DNA from: Gammaproteobacteria bacterium
GTDB taxonomy: Bacteria; Pseudomonadota; Gammaproteobacteria; Xanthomonadales; Xanthomonadaceae
NCBI GenBank assembly: GCA_025360985.1
Contig: JANYBA010000005.1
Location: 1-10,185 of the forward strand
Reading direction: 5' to 3'
DNA length: 10,185 nucleotides
Below, in pieces: positions 1 to 9,077 of this stretch. The stretch's first letter is position 1; each line of letters opens with the position of its first letter. A program made the position numbers and the translations under genes. The notes under the pieces were generated by a model that saw only the letters and a program-made list of their open reading frames with translations, ran no database searches and had not been told where the DNA came from.

Positions 1-326
1 CGGTCGAACAGCACGCCCTGCTGGCCCGGCACCGCGAACTGCTTGAGCAACTTGCCCGCGACGGTGTCGAAGTGGGGCTGCAAGGCGCCGCCATTGCCAC
101 CCACGCGGTCGGCGAGGCGGTGTCCGGCATCTTCAACGGCGACCAGGCCGGGGCCAAGGCGAGCATCGAAGCGCAGGCCGGCAAGGTCAAGGAAACGGCC
201 CGGAGCCTGTGCGACCGCCTGCCAGCCCTTTACGAATCCCAGCAGGCGGTCGCGGCGGCCGTGCCCGAATTCAGGCCGTACGCGAAGATGACCCCGGACG
301 ACGCCAAGCACTGCCACGTGGACTGA
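1..326 (+). CDS. C-terminal part of a probable DUF2884 (YggN-like) protein, 5' truncated
   Basis: The reading frame is open from the window edge (first full codon at 3) to TGA at 324-326, giving 107 residues of an incomplete protein. The visible part is Ala/Glu/Gln-rich and mostly helical. It has a Gly/Ala patch (GLQGAAIATHAVGEAVSGIF), then a segment with a single Cys (RSLCDRLPALYESQQAV), then PEFRPYAKM close to the end. A helical tail with 'lC..l..L...q.al' and a Pro-Glu-Phe motif resembles the end of DUF2884/YggN periplasmic proteins, whose function is unknown. That assignment is from memory and tentative. No signal peptide can be assessed because the N-terminus is missing. The next gene lies 86 bp downstream on the same strand and encodes another exported protein, so the two may work or be transcribed together. 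I see no strong terminator between them, only a 5-bp stem just past the stop codon. Confidence 0.55.
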   Translation, partial: VEQHALLARHRELLEQLARDGVEVGLQGAAIATHAVGEAVSGIFNGDQAGAKASIEAQAGKVKETARSLCDRLPALYESQQAVAAAVPEFRPYAKMTPDDAKHCHVD

Positions 327-352
327 ACCGAAGGACCGGTTGCAACCTTTCG

Positions 353-364
353 GCCGGCGCCGGC
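353..364. repeat. GC-rich 12-bp palindrome in the intergenic gap
   Basis: GCCGGC occurs twice in tandem and forms a perfect 12-bp palindrome between the first two genes, 49 bp before the next start codon. Just upstream, positions 326-341 can pair AACCG with CGGTT around a 6-nt loop. No T-run follows either structure, so neither is a convincing intrinsic terminator. The palindrome could be an operator, or simply reflect high GC. Confidence 0.2.
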
Positions 365-400
365 ATCAGTTCCAGTGCCAAGCGTCCAGACCAACATTCC

Positions 401-405
401 GAGGA
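401..405 (+). promoter_or_regulatory. Ribosome binding site of the GSGD-repeat protein gene
   Basis: GAGGA lies 7 nt before the ATG at 413. It fixes that ATG as the start, in preference to the in-frame upstream extension that runs back into the preceding gene. The first 18 residues after this ATG form a clean signal peptide, which supports the choice. Confidence 0.6.
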
Positions 406-412
406 CTCGAAC

Positions 413-1179
413 ATGCTCAGACTCGCTGCCGCCACCCTTCTGCTACTCCCCGCACTCGCCTCGGCCGAAGAGTGCAAATTCCAGAAACCCCTCTCCGGCT
501 CGCTCGATCTGTCCGGGATCAAGGTCCTGGAAATCAAGCTTGGCCGGCACGACCTCCACTTGAATGGCGTCCCGGGTAATGGCGCCCGGATCAGCGGCCG
601 CAGCTGCGCCAGTTCGCAGGAGCGCCTGGCGACGCTGCAACTGAGCCAGCGCCGCGAGGGCGACCGGTTGGTCGTCACCGCCGAAGACGATTCCCACGGC
701 TGGTCGGTGAACCTGTTCGGCTGGTCCAACTACGCCTACCTCGACGTGCAGCTGGACGTGCCGCAAAACATGGCGGTCGAACTCTCGGTGGGTTCGGGCG
801 ACGCCGACGTCACCGGCATCGACCGGCTCGACAGCGAGGTCGGATCGGGCGACCTGCGCGCCCACGGCATCCGCGGAAGTTTCTCCACCAGCGTCGGCTC
901 GGGCGACATCGTCGCCGAAGACATCGGCGAGATCCACGTCGGCTCGGTCGGCTCCGGCGACTTCACCGCCCGCAACGTCCACCGCGACGTCGAGATCGGC
1001 AGCATCGGCTCCGGCGACGCCGGCCTGCGCCACGTCGACGGCAACGTCATCGTCGGTTCGATCGGCTCCGGCGACCTGGACATCAACGGCGTCGCCCACG
1101 ACTTGCGCGTGCGCAGCATCGGCAGTGGCGATATCAGCCACCACGATGTCGCCGGCCGCGTCGACGTTCCCAGCGAAGA

Positions 1180-1183
<4 letters not shown>
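413..1183 (+). CDS. Exported GSGD-repeat beta-helix protein (DUF4097/DUF2807-like)
   Basis: This gene encodes a 256-residue protein. Residues 1-18 (MLRLAAATLLLLPALASA) look like a Sec signal peptide with likely cleavage before EE, so the protein is probably periplasmic. Cys21 and Cys65 could form a disulfide. Residues about 27-120 form a beta-rich region with an aromatic stretch (GWSVNLFGWSNYAY, 96-109). From about 125 to the end there are seven copies of [S/E][V/I]GSGD, with Gly at 127, 144, 162, 180, 199, 218 and 237, so the spacing grows from 17 to 18 to 19 residues. This ladder is typical of DUF4097/DUF2807 'putative adhesin' or auto-transporter-like domains, which fold as a parallel beta-helix with one turn per repeat. 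No catalytic residues or membrane anchor are visible and the function is unknown. The TAA stop overlaps the fumC stop on the other strand. The family is likely; the role is not known. Confidence 0.85.
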
Positions 1184-2577
<1,394 letters not shown>

Positions 2578-2583
2578 GACGGG

Positions 2584-2587
2584 CTCC
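2584..2587 (-). promoter_or_regulatory. fumC ribosome binding site
   Basis: Read on the minus strand, GGAG lies 6 nt before the ATG at 2577. It decides this start over the upstream in-frame ATG at 2643, which lies next to the purB ribosome binding site on the opposite strand. Confidence 0.6.
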
Positions 2588-2633
2588 GAGTGGTCGTTGC
2601 CGCGATGATAGCCCCGCGCGGCGTGTAAAATGA

Positions 2634-4022
<1,389 letters not shown>

Positions 4023-4026
4023 CCCC

Positions 4027-5208
4027 GTGATCGAGACCACGTCCACCGCCAAGCACTTTCTCGGCGTGCCGATCTCTCGGTTCCTGCGCGAGTACTGGCA
4101 GAAGAAGCCCTTGCTGGTCCGCCAGGCATTCCCGGATTACCGCGCGCCGTTGTCGCCCGAGGACCTGGCCGGGCTCGCCTGCGAGGAAGCCGCGCTGTCT
4201 CGCCTGGTCGTGCACGACCGCAAGCGCGACGACTGGACAGTACGCAACGGGCCGTTTGCCGAGAGCGAATTCCCGGGGCTCGGCAAGGCCGACTGGACCT
4301 TGCTGGTACAGGACATGGACAAGTGGGACCGGGACGTTCGCGCGCTGCTCGAATGGTTCCGCTTCCTGCCGGCCTGGCGCGTCGACGACATCATGGTCAG
4401 CTTCGCCGCGCCCGGCGGCTCGGTCGGCGCCCACGTCGACCAGTACGACGTCTTCCTGCTGCAGGCGCAGGGGCGTCGGCGCTGGCAGATCGACACCAAT
4501 CCGTCGGCGCCGCGCGGATTCCGCCCGGATGTCGAGTTGAAATTGCTGCAGAAATTCACGCCGTCGCACGAATGGTTGCTTGAGCCGGGCGACATGCTCT
4601 ACCTGCCGCCGGGCGTGCCGCACCATGGCGAGGCGGTCGATGCCTGCCTGACGTTTTCCATCGGCATGCGCGCGCCGTCGCAGTCGGAATTGCTGGTCGA
4701 CTTCGCCGAGGAACTCGCGGCCAACCTCCCCGACGAATCCCGTTATGCCGATCCCGACCTGGAAACGCCGGACGATCCCTTCGAAATCGATGCCGCGGCG
4801 CTCGCCCGCGTCGACGCCACGCTGGCGGCAATGCAGCAGGTCGATCCAGCGCGCAAGGCCGAATGGTTCGGCCGCTTCATCACCCGCTACCGCAGCGCCG
4901 GCGACATTTCCGCCGGGCCGCGGCCGCCTGACCTCGTCGCAGCCGCGAAGTGCCTCGTCGATGGCGGCCACCTGCTCCGGCATCCGTTCGTGCGGGCGGC
5001 CTGGGCGCGCAGCGGCAAGCAAGCGCAATTGTTCGTCTGCGGCGAGGCCTACCCGATGGGCGCGAAGTCGGCGCAAATCCTCGCCGCGCTCGATCGTCTG
5101 GACCTGGGCAACTACCGGCGCCTGGACGGCAAGGCGCGCCTTGCCCTGGAGACGCTCTTGCGACGCGGCCATTACCAATTGCAACGCCCCGCCAAGGTTC
5201 GCCGATGA
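4027..5208 (+). CDS. roxA: JmjC/cupin 2-oxoglutarate oxygenase, RoxA (YcfD)-like uL16 arginine hydroxylase
   Basis: This gene encodes a 393-residue protein (E. coli RoxA/YcfD 373). RoxA is an Fe(II)/2-oxoglutarate oxygenase that hydroxylates an arginine of ribosomal protein uL16 (Arg81 in E. coli) and releases succinate and CO2. The N-terminal third has the family pattern (FLREYWQKKPLLVRQAFP, 19-36). The JmjC core has HVDQYDVFLLQAQGRRRWQI (136-155), giving the iron ligands His136 and Asp138. LEPGDMLYLPPGVPHHGEAV (185-204) gives the third ligand, His199. A helical dimerisation region and a C-terminal winged-helix-like domain (about 220-393) follow, as in RoxA. The start is GTG, 4 nt after the purB stop; there is no good Shine-Dalgarno and no in-frame ATG before residue 97, so translation is probably coupled to purB. 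Its stop overlaps the next ATG. The family is secure; the exact ribosomal substrate is inferred. Confidence 0.88.
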   Translation: MIETTSTAKHFLGVPISRFLREYWQKKPLLVRQAFPDYRAPLSPEDLAGLACEEAALSRLVVHDRKRDDWTVRNGPFAESEFPGLGKADWTLLVQDMDKWDRDVRALLEWFRFLPAWRVDDIMVSFAAPGGSVGAHVDQYDVFLLQAQGRRRWQIDTNPSAPRGFRPDVELKLLQKFTPSHEWLLEPGDMLYLPPGVPHHGEAVDACLTFSIGMRAPSQSELLVDFAEELAANLPDESRYADPDLETPDDPFEIDAAALARVDATLAAMQQVDPARKAEWFGRFITRYRSAGDISAGPRPPDLVAAAKCLVDGGHLLRHPFVRAAWARSGKQAQLFVCGEAYPMGAKSAQILAALDRLDLGNYRRLDGKARLALETLLRRGHYQLQRPAKVRR

Positions 5209-6173
5209 ATTCGCCCCTGAGCGCCGATTTTCGCGTCGAACCGGCCGACTACGAAGCCGACTTCCAGGACCTGCGCAGCATCCGCGAGACCGTATTCGTG
5301 GTCGAACAACAGGTGCCGCTCGACCTGGAATGGGATGAACTCGATCCGCGTTGCCACCACGTGATCGCCCGCGACCGCATGCACCGCCCGATCGGCACCG
5401 GTCGCCTGACGCCCGAGCACAAGATCGGCCGGATGGCGGTGTTGCGGGAATGGCGCGGCCGCGGTGTCGGCGACGCATTGTTGAGCGCACTGGTCGAACA
5501 GGCCCGCGCGCTGGGCTGGCCCGAAGTCAGCCTGCATGCCCAGGTTTCCGCCCAGGGTTTTTACGGGAAGTTCGGCTTCGAGCCCGTCGGCCCGCGTTTC
5601 GAGGAGGCCGGCATCCAACACCAGGCCATGCGCCTGGCATTGGCCGGGCGACCGCCCGACGCGCGGCCGGCCGCGGTCGCGCGCGGACCTTCGACGGCGC
5701 CGGAATTGTTCCAGGGCCGGGACGAGACGGTGGTGGTGAGCCGCAAACTGGTCGAGGCCGCCCGCCGCGAACTGCTCATCTACACCCGCGACCTGGAGCC
5801 GGCGGTCTACGGCCAGGCGCTGCTGGTCGAGGCCCTGAAGCAATTCGCGATCTCCGGTCGCGGCGGCGTCATCCGCATCCTGGTGCAGGACCCGACCCTG
5901 GCCGAGCACCAGTCGCACCCCCTGTTGCTGCTGGCCCAGCGCCTGTCCAGCGTTTTCGAATTCCGCACGCCGGTGGACCTCGAGGACCTGCAGTATCCGG
6001 CGGTGTTCCTGGTCAACGATCGCGACGGATTCTGCTTCCGCAGCCTCGGCAGCCGCTTCGATGGCGAATGGAGTCCGGCCCAGCCGGCCCGGGCCCGGCA
6101 GCTGGCCGAATTCTTCGAACGCACCTGGTCGCGCTGCCGGGCCTGCACCGAGTTTCGTGCTCTCGGGCTATAA
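5205..6173 (+). CDS. GNAT N-acetyltransferase fused to a PLD-like C-terminal domain
   Basis: This gene encodes a 322-residue protein of two domains. Residues about 8-147 form an ElaA/YjcF-type GNAT domain: RETVFVVEQQVPLDLEWDE (27-45), then IGRMAVLREWRGRGVG (74-89) with the acetyl-CoA pyrophosphate loop RGRGVG, then AQVSAQGFYGKFGFEPVG (112-129) and EEAGIQHQAM (133-142). A Pro/Ala/Arg linker (about 149-170) leads to residues 171-322, which have the pattern of a phospholipase-D-like fold (ARRELLIYTRDLEP; GVIRILVQDP; HPLLLLAQRLSS; FLVNDRDGFCFRSL). No HxKxxxxD motif is visible, so that half is probably not a phosphodiesterase. I recall it as a recently named domain of unknown function (DUF7931), not verified. 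The ATG at 5205 overlaps the roxA TGA (ATGA), with AAGG 7 nt upstream. This suggests co-translation with roxA; the acetyl acceptor is unknown. Confidence 0.85.
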   Translation: MNSPLSADFRVEPADYEADFQDLRSIRETVFVVEQQVPLDLEWDELDPRCHHVIARDRMHRPIGTGRLTPEHKIGRMAVLREWRGRGVGDALLSALVEQARALGWPEVSLHAQVSAQGFYGKFGFEPVGPRFEEAGIQHQAMRLALAGRPPDARPAAVARGPSTAPELFQGRDETVVVSRKLVEAARRELLIYTRDLEPAVYGQALLVEALKQFAISGRGGVIRILVQDPTLAEHQSHPLLLLAQRLSSVFEFRTPVDLEDLQYPAVFLVNDRDGFCFRSLGSRFDGEWSPAQPARARQLAEFFERTWSRCRACTEFRALGL

Positions 6174-6174
6174 T
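6169..6174 (+). promoter_or_regulatory. Candidate -10 element of the sucAB promoter
   Basis: A perfect TATAAT overlaps the GNAT gene's stop codon (TAA at 6171-6173). Transcription would start near 6181, giving a leader of about 24 nt before the sucA GTG. The hexamer 17 bp upstream (CACCGA) is a poor -35 match, so activity may need an activator. An AT-rich consensus hexamer exactly between two genes in such GC-rich DNA is suggestive, but the call is by eye. The short leader leaves no room for a riboswitch. Confidence 0.5.
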
Positions 6175-6204
6175 TTCCGACTGGCCTTGGCATTAGCGGA
6201 CGCC

Positions 6205-9036
6205 GTGGATAGCCCGATCAAGCAGTTCTCCCAATCCTCGCAACTGTCGGGCGGCAATGCCGGCTACGTCGAGGACCTGTACGAGCAGTACCTGGCCAAC
6301 CCGGACAGCGTGGGCGCCCGTTGGCGCGCCTATTTCGACGATTTCCACGGGCGCGAGGCTGGCGACGTGCCGCATTCGCTGGTCATGGCGCAAGTCCAGC
6401 GCGCGGCGGCGCAGGCGAAATTCGCCCCGGCCGCGGTCGACGAGGAAGCCGCGGGCAAACAGACCGTCTTCGGCAAACTGGTCACCGCCTATCGCTCGCG
6501 CGGCCACCTCGCGGCCCACCTCGACCCGCTGGCGATGACGCCGCCGCAGCCGGCGCCCGACCTCGATCCCGCTTCGCACGGCTTGACCGATGCCGACCTC
6601 GACCGCGAATTCGCCGTCGCCACCCACTTCGGCGGCGAGCGCTACAAGCTGCGCGACCTGCTGGCCAAGCTGCGCGCGACCTACTGCGGTTCGATCGGCG
6701 CGGAGTTCATGCACATCACCGATGCCGCCCAACGTCGCTGGATGCAGCAAAAGCTTGAAAGCGCCGCCGGCGCCTACGGCTTCGACCAGGCCGGAAAACT
6801 GCGCATCCTCGAGCGCGTGACCGCCGCCGAAGGCCTCGAGCGCTACCTGCACACCAAGTACGTCGGCCAGAAGCGTTTCTCGCTCGAAGGCGGCGATTCG
6901 CTGATCCCGCTGATGGACGTGCTGGTCCGCCGCGGCGGCAGTAATGGCGTCAAGGACGTCGTGATCGGCATGGCCCATCGCGGCCGCCTCAATGTGTTGA
7001 TCAATACCTTGGGCAAGCCGACCGAAAAACTGTTCGCCGAATTCGAGGGAAAGTTCGACCATCCGGACACGCCCGAGCATTCCGGCGACGTGAAATACCA
7101 CATGGGCTTTTCCGCCGACATCGCCACGCCCGGCGGCCCGGTCCACCTGGCATTGGCCTTCAATCCCTCGCACCTCGAAATCGTCGATCCGGTCGTCGCC
7201 GGCAGCGTGCGTGCGCGCCAGATGCGTCGCCAGGACCACGAACGCAAGCAGGTGCTGCCGGTGCTGATCCATGGCGACGCCGCCTTCGCCGGCCAGGGCG
7301 TGATCATGGAGTTGTTCCAGATGTCGCAGGCGCGCGGATTCGCGGTCGGCGGCACCGTGCACGTAGTCATCAACAACCAGGTCGGATTCACCACCAGTCG
7401 CCCGGACGATGCCCGTTCCACCCTGTACTGCACCGACCCGGCCAAGATCGTCGGCGCGCCGGTGCTGCACGTCAACGGCGACGACCCGGAAGCGGTGGCG
7501 TTCTGCGCGCAGATGGCCTTCGACTTTCGCCAGCAATTCGGCCGCGACATCGTCATCGACCTCGTGTGTTACCGCCGGCATGGGCATAACGAAGCCGACG
7601 AACCAGCCGCGACCCAACCACTGATGTACCAGAGCATCCGCGCCCGCAAGACCACCCGTGAACTGTACGCGGATGCCTTGATCGCGCAGTCGGTGATCGC
7701 GCCGGAGGGAGCGAAGTCGCTCGTCGACGTCTATCGCGACAAACTCGACCAGGGCAAGGTCACCACCGAATTGGCGAACGTCGGCAAGGACGCCTACGGC
7801 ATCGACTGGACGCCTTGGCTCAAGGGCAAATTATCGGATGCGACCAAGACCGGCCTGCCGCGTTTTTCGCTCGACAGCCTTGCCAAGAAGATCAACACCA
7901 TCCCTGGCACGCAAACGCTGCATCCGCGCGTGGCCAAGATCTACGAAGACCGCCGCAAGATGATGGCCGGCGAAATGCCGATGGATTGGGGCTTCGCCGA
8001 GAACCTCGCCTACGCGACCTTGCTGACCGAGGGCTATCGCCTGCGCCTGGTCGGCCAGGACGCCGGTCGCGGCACCTTCTTCCATCGCCATGCGGTCTTG
8101 CACGACCAGGTCACCGGTGAGGCGACCATGCCGCTGCGCCAGCTGGTCAAGGATCCCGAACACGCGGTGATCATCGACTCGCTGCTGTCCGAAGAAGCGG
8201 TGATGGCGTACGAGTATGGCTATTCCACCGCCGAACCGATGACGCTCAATATCTGGGAAGGCCAGTTCGGCGATTTCGCCAACGGCGCCCAAGTGGTGAT
8301 CGACCAGTTCATCAGCTCGGGCGAATCGAAGTGGAGCCGACTCTGTGGCCTGGTGCTGTTCCTGCCGCACGGCTACGAAGGTCAGGGCCCCGAACACAGC
8401 TCGGCGCGACTCGAGCGTTTCCTGCAACTGTGCGCGCTCAACAACATCCAGGTCTGCACGCCGACCACGCCCGCGCAGATGTTCCACATGTTGCGCCGGC
8501 AGATGCTGCGCGCCACCCGCAAGCCGCTGGTGGTGATGACGCCGAAGTCCATGCTCAGGCACAAGCTGTCGGTGTCGACCATGGAGGAGCTGGCCGACGG
8601 CGGCTTCCAGAACCTCATTCCCGATAGCCGCTGCAAGGATCCTGCGAAGGCCACGCGCGTGGTCGTCTGCGCTGGCAAGGTCTACTACGACCTGATCGAA
8701 ACCGCCGACGCCAAAGGTCTGGAAAACGTCGCCATCGTGCGGATCGAACAACTGTATCCCTTCCCGCGCGCCGAACTCGCCGTCGAACTCAAGCGCTTCG
8801 CCAATGCCAAGGAAGTCAGCTGGTGCCAGGAAGAGCCCATGAACCAGGGCGCCTGGTACCAGATCCAGCACCACTTGCGCGTCTGCCTGCAGCCCGGGCA
8901 GGTGCTCGACTACACCGGCCGCGCGCGCTCCGCGGCGCCGGCCTGCGGCCACTTGGCGACACACGTGGTCGAACAAGCCGCCCTGATCGCCGACACTCTG
9001 GTCAATCCGGCCGACGGCGACCACGTCCTTGAATAA
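6205..9036 (+). CDS. sucA: 2-oxoglutarate dehydrogenase E1 component
   Basis: This gene encodes the 943-residue E1o subunit (E. coli 933), which uses thiamine diphosphate to decarboxylate 2-oxoglutarate and reductively succinylates the lipoyl group of SucB. The N-terminal E2-binding segment is present (SSQLSGGNAGYVEDLYEQYL, 11-30). Further landmarks are GMAHRGRLNVL (255-265), HLALAFNPSHLE (314-325), the ThDP/Mg motif starting at HGDAAFAGQG (356-365) and ending near INNQVGF (389-395), RRHGHNEADEP (457-467), GRGTFFHRHAVLHDQ (621-635), LSEEAVMAYEYGYS (661-674) and WEGQFGDFANGAQ (684-696). The GTG at 6205 is chosen because the protein from there aligns with known SucA N-termini. The in-frame ATG at 6061 lies inside the GNAT gene and would add 48 unrelated residues. 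Upstream there is only a weak GCGGA (6196-6200). sucB follows after a 41-bp gap. Confidence 0.96.
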   Translation: MDSPIKQFSQSSQLSGGNAGYVEDLYEQYLANPDSVGARWRAYFDDFHGREAGDVPHSLVMAQVQRAAAQAKFAPAAVDEEAAGKQTVFGKLVTAYRSRGHLAAHLDPLAMTPPQPAPDLDPASHGLTDADLDREFAVATHFGGERYKLRDLLAKLRATYCGSIGAEFMHITDAAQRRWMQQKLESAAGAYGFDQAGKLRILERVTAAEGLERYLHTKYVGQKRFSLEGGDSLIPLMDVLVRRGGSNGVKDVVIGMAHRGRLNVLINTLGKPTEKLFAEFEGKFDHPDTPEHSGDVKYHMGFSADIATPGGPVHLALAFNPSHLEIVDPVVAGSVRARQMRRQDHERKQVLPVLIHGDAAFAGQGVIMELFQMSQARGFAVGGTVHVVINNQVGFTTSRPDDARSTLYCTDPAKIVGAPVLHVNGDDPEAVAFCAQMAFDFRQQFGRDIVIDLVCYRRHGHNEADEPAATQPLMYQSIRARKTTRELYADALIAQSVIAPEGAKSLVDVYRDKLDQGKVTTELANVGKDAYGIDWTPWLKGKLSDATKTGLPRFSLDSLAKKINTIPGTQTLHPRVAKIYEDRRKMMAGEMPMDWGFAENLAYATLLTEGYRLRLVGQDAGRGTFFHRHAVLHDQVTGEATMPLRQLVKDPEHAVIIDSLLSEEAVMAYEYGYSTAEPMTLNIWEGQFGDFANGAQVVIDQFISSGESKWSRLCGLVLFLPHGYEGQGPEHSSARLERFLQLCALNNIQVCTPTTPAQMFHMLRRQMLRATRKPLVVMTPKSMLRHKLSVSTMEELADGGFQNLIPDSRCKDPAKATRVVVCAGKVYYDLIETADAKGLENVAIVRIEQLYPFPRAELAVELKRFANAKEVSWCQEEPMNQGAWYQIQHHLRVCLQPGQVLDYTGRARSAAPACGHLATHVVEQAALIADTLVNPADGDHVLE

Positions 9037-9056
9037 CGACCTTCTCGAATAACGAC
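9028..9056 (+). repeat. Imperfect 13-bp tandem duplication across the sucA stop codon
   Basis: CTTGAATAACGAC (9028-9040) recurs as CTCGAATAACGAC (9044-9056), a 16-bp period with one mismatch. The first copy contains the sucA TAA. It looks like a small slippage duplication. No hairpin or terminator is seen in the 41-bp sucA-sucB gap. Confidence 0.5.
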
Positions 9057-9065
9057 ACTCTCCAC

Positions 9066-9068
9066 AGG
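9066..9068 (+). promoter_or_regulatory. sucB ribosome binding site
   Basis: AGG in CACAGGCCC lies 9 nt before the ATG at 9078. It is a weak but usable Shine-Dalgarno. Confidence 0.4.
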
Positions 9069-9077
9069 CCCTCGCCC

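Noticed and set aside
326..350. Intrinsic terminator after the first gene
   Set aside because: The stem is only 5 bp and is followed by TGCAACCTTTC rather than a T-run.
788..1135. RTX (calcium-binding nonapeptide) repeats
   Set aside because: RTX units have the form GGxGxDxux at 9-residue spacing. These are single GSGD motifs at 17-19 residues with intervening hydrophobic strands, which fits DUF4097-like beta-helices better.
443..1144. Long minus-strand ORF opposite the GSGD-repeat gene
   Set aside because: It mirrors the repeat codons of the real gene, giving a low-complexity Val/Ala/Asp product with no family resemblance; the plus-strand frame has a signal peptide and RBS.
6061..6204. Upstream in-frame start for sucA at ATG 6061
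   Set aside because: The 48 added residues are out-of-frame GNAT codons and do not match SucA N-termini; GTG 6205 gives the expected N-terminus.
6174..6204. Riboswitch or sucA-type RNA motif upstream of sucA
   Set aside because: Only about 30 bp separate the GNAT stop from the sucA start and no stable structure is visible.
6193..9024. Long minus-strand ORFs opposite sucA (6193-7617 and 7831-9024)
   Set aside because: They are shadows of a highly conserved 943-residue enzyme, with no motif or start signal of their own.
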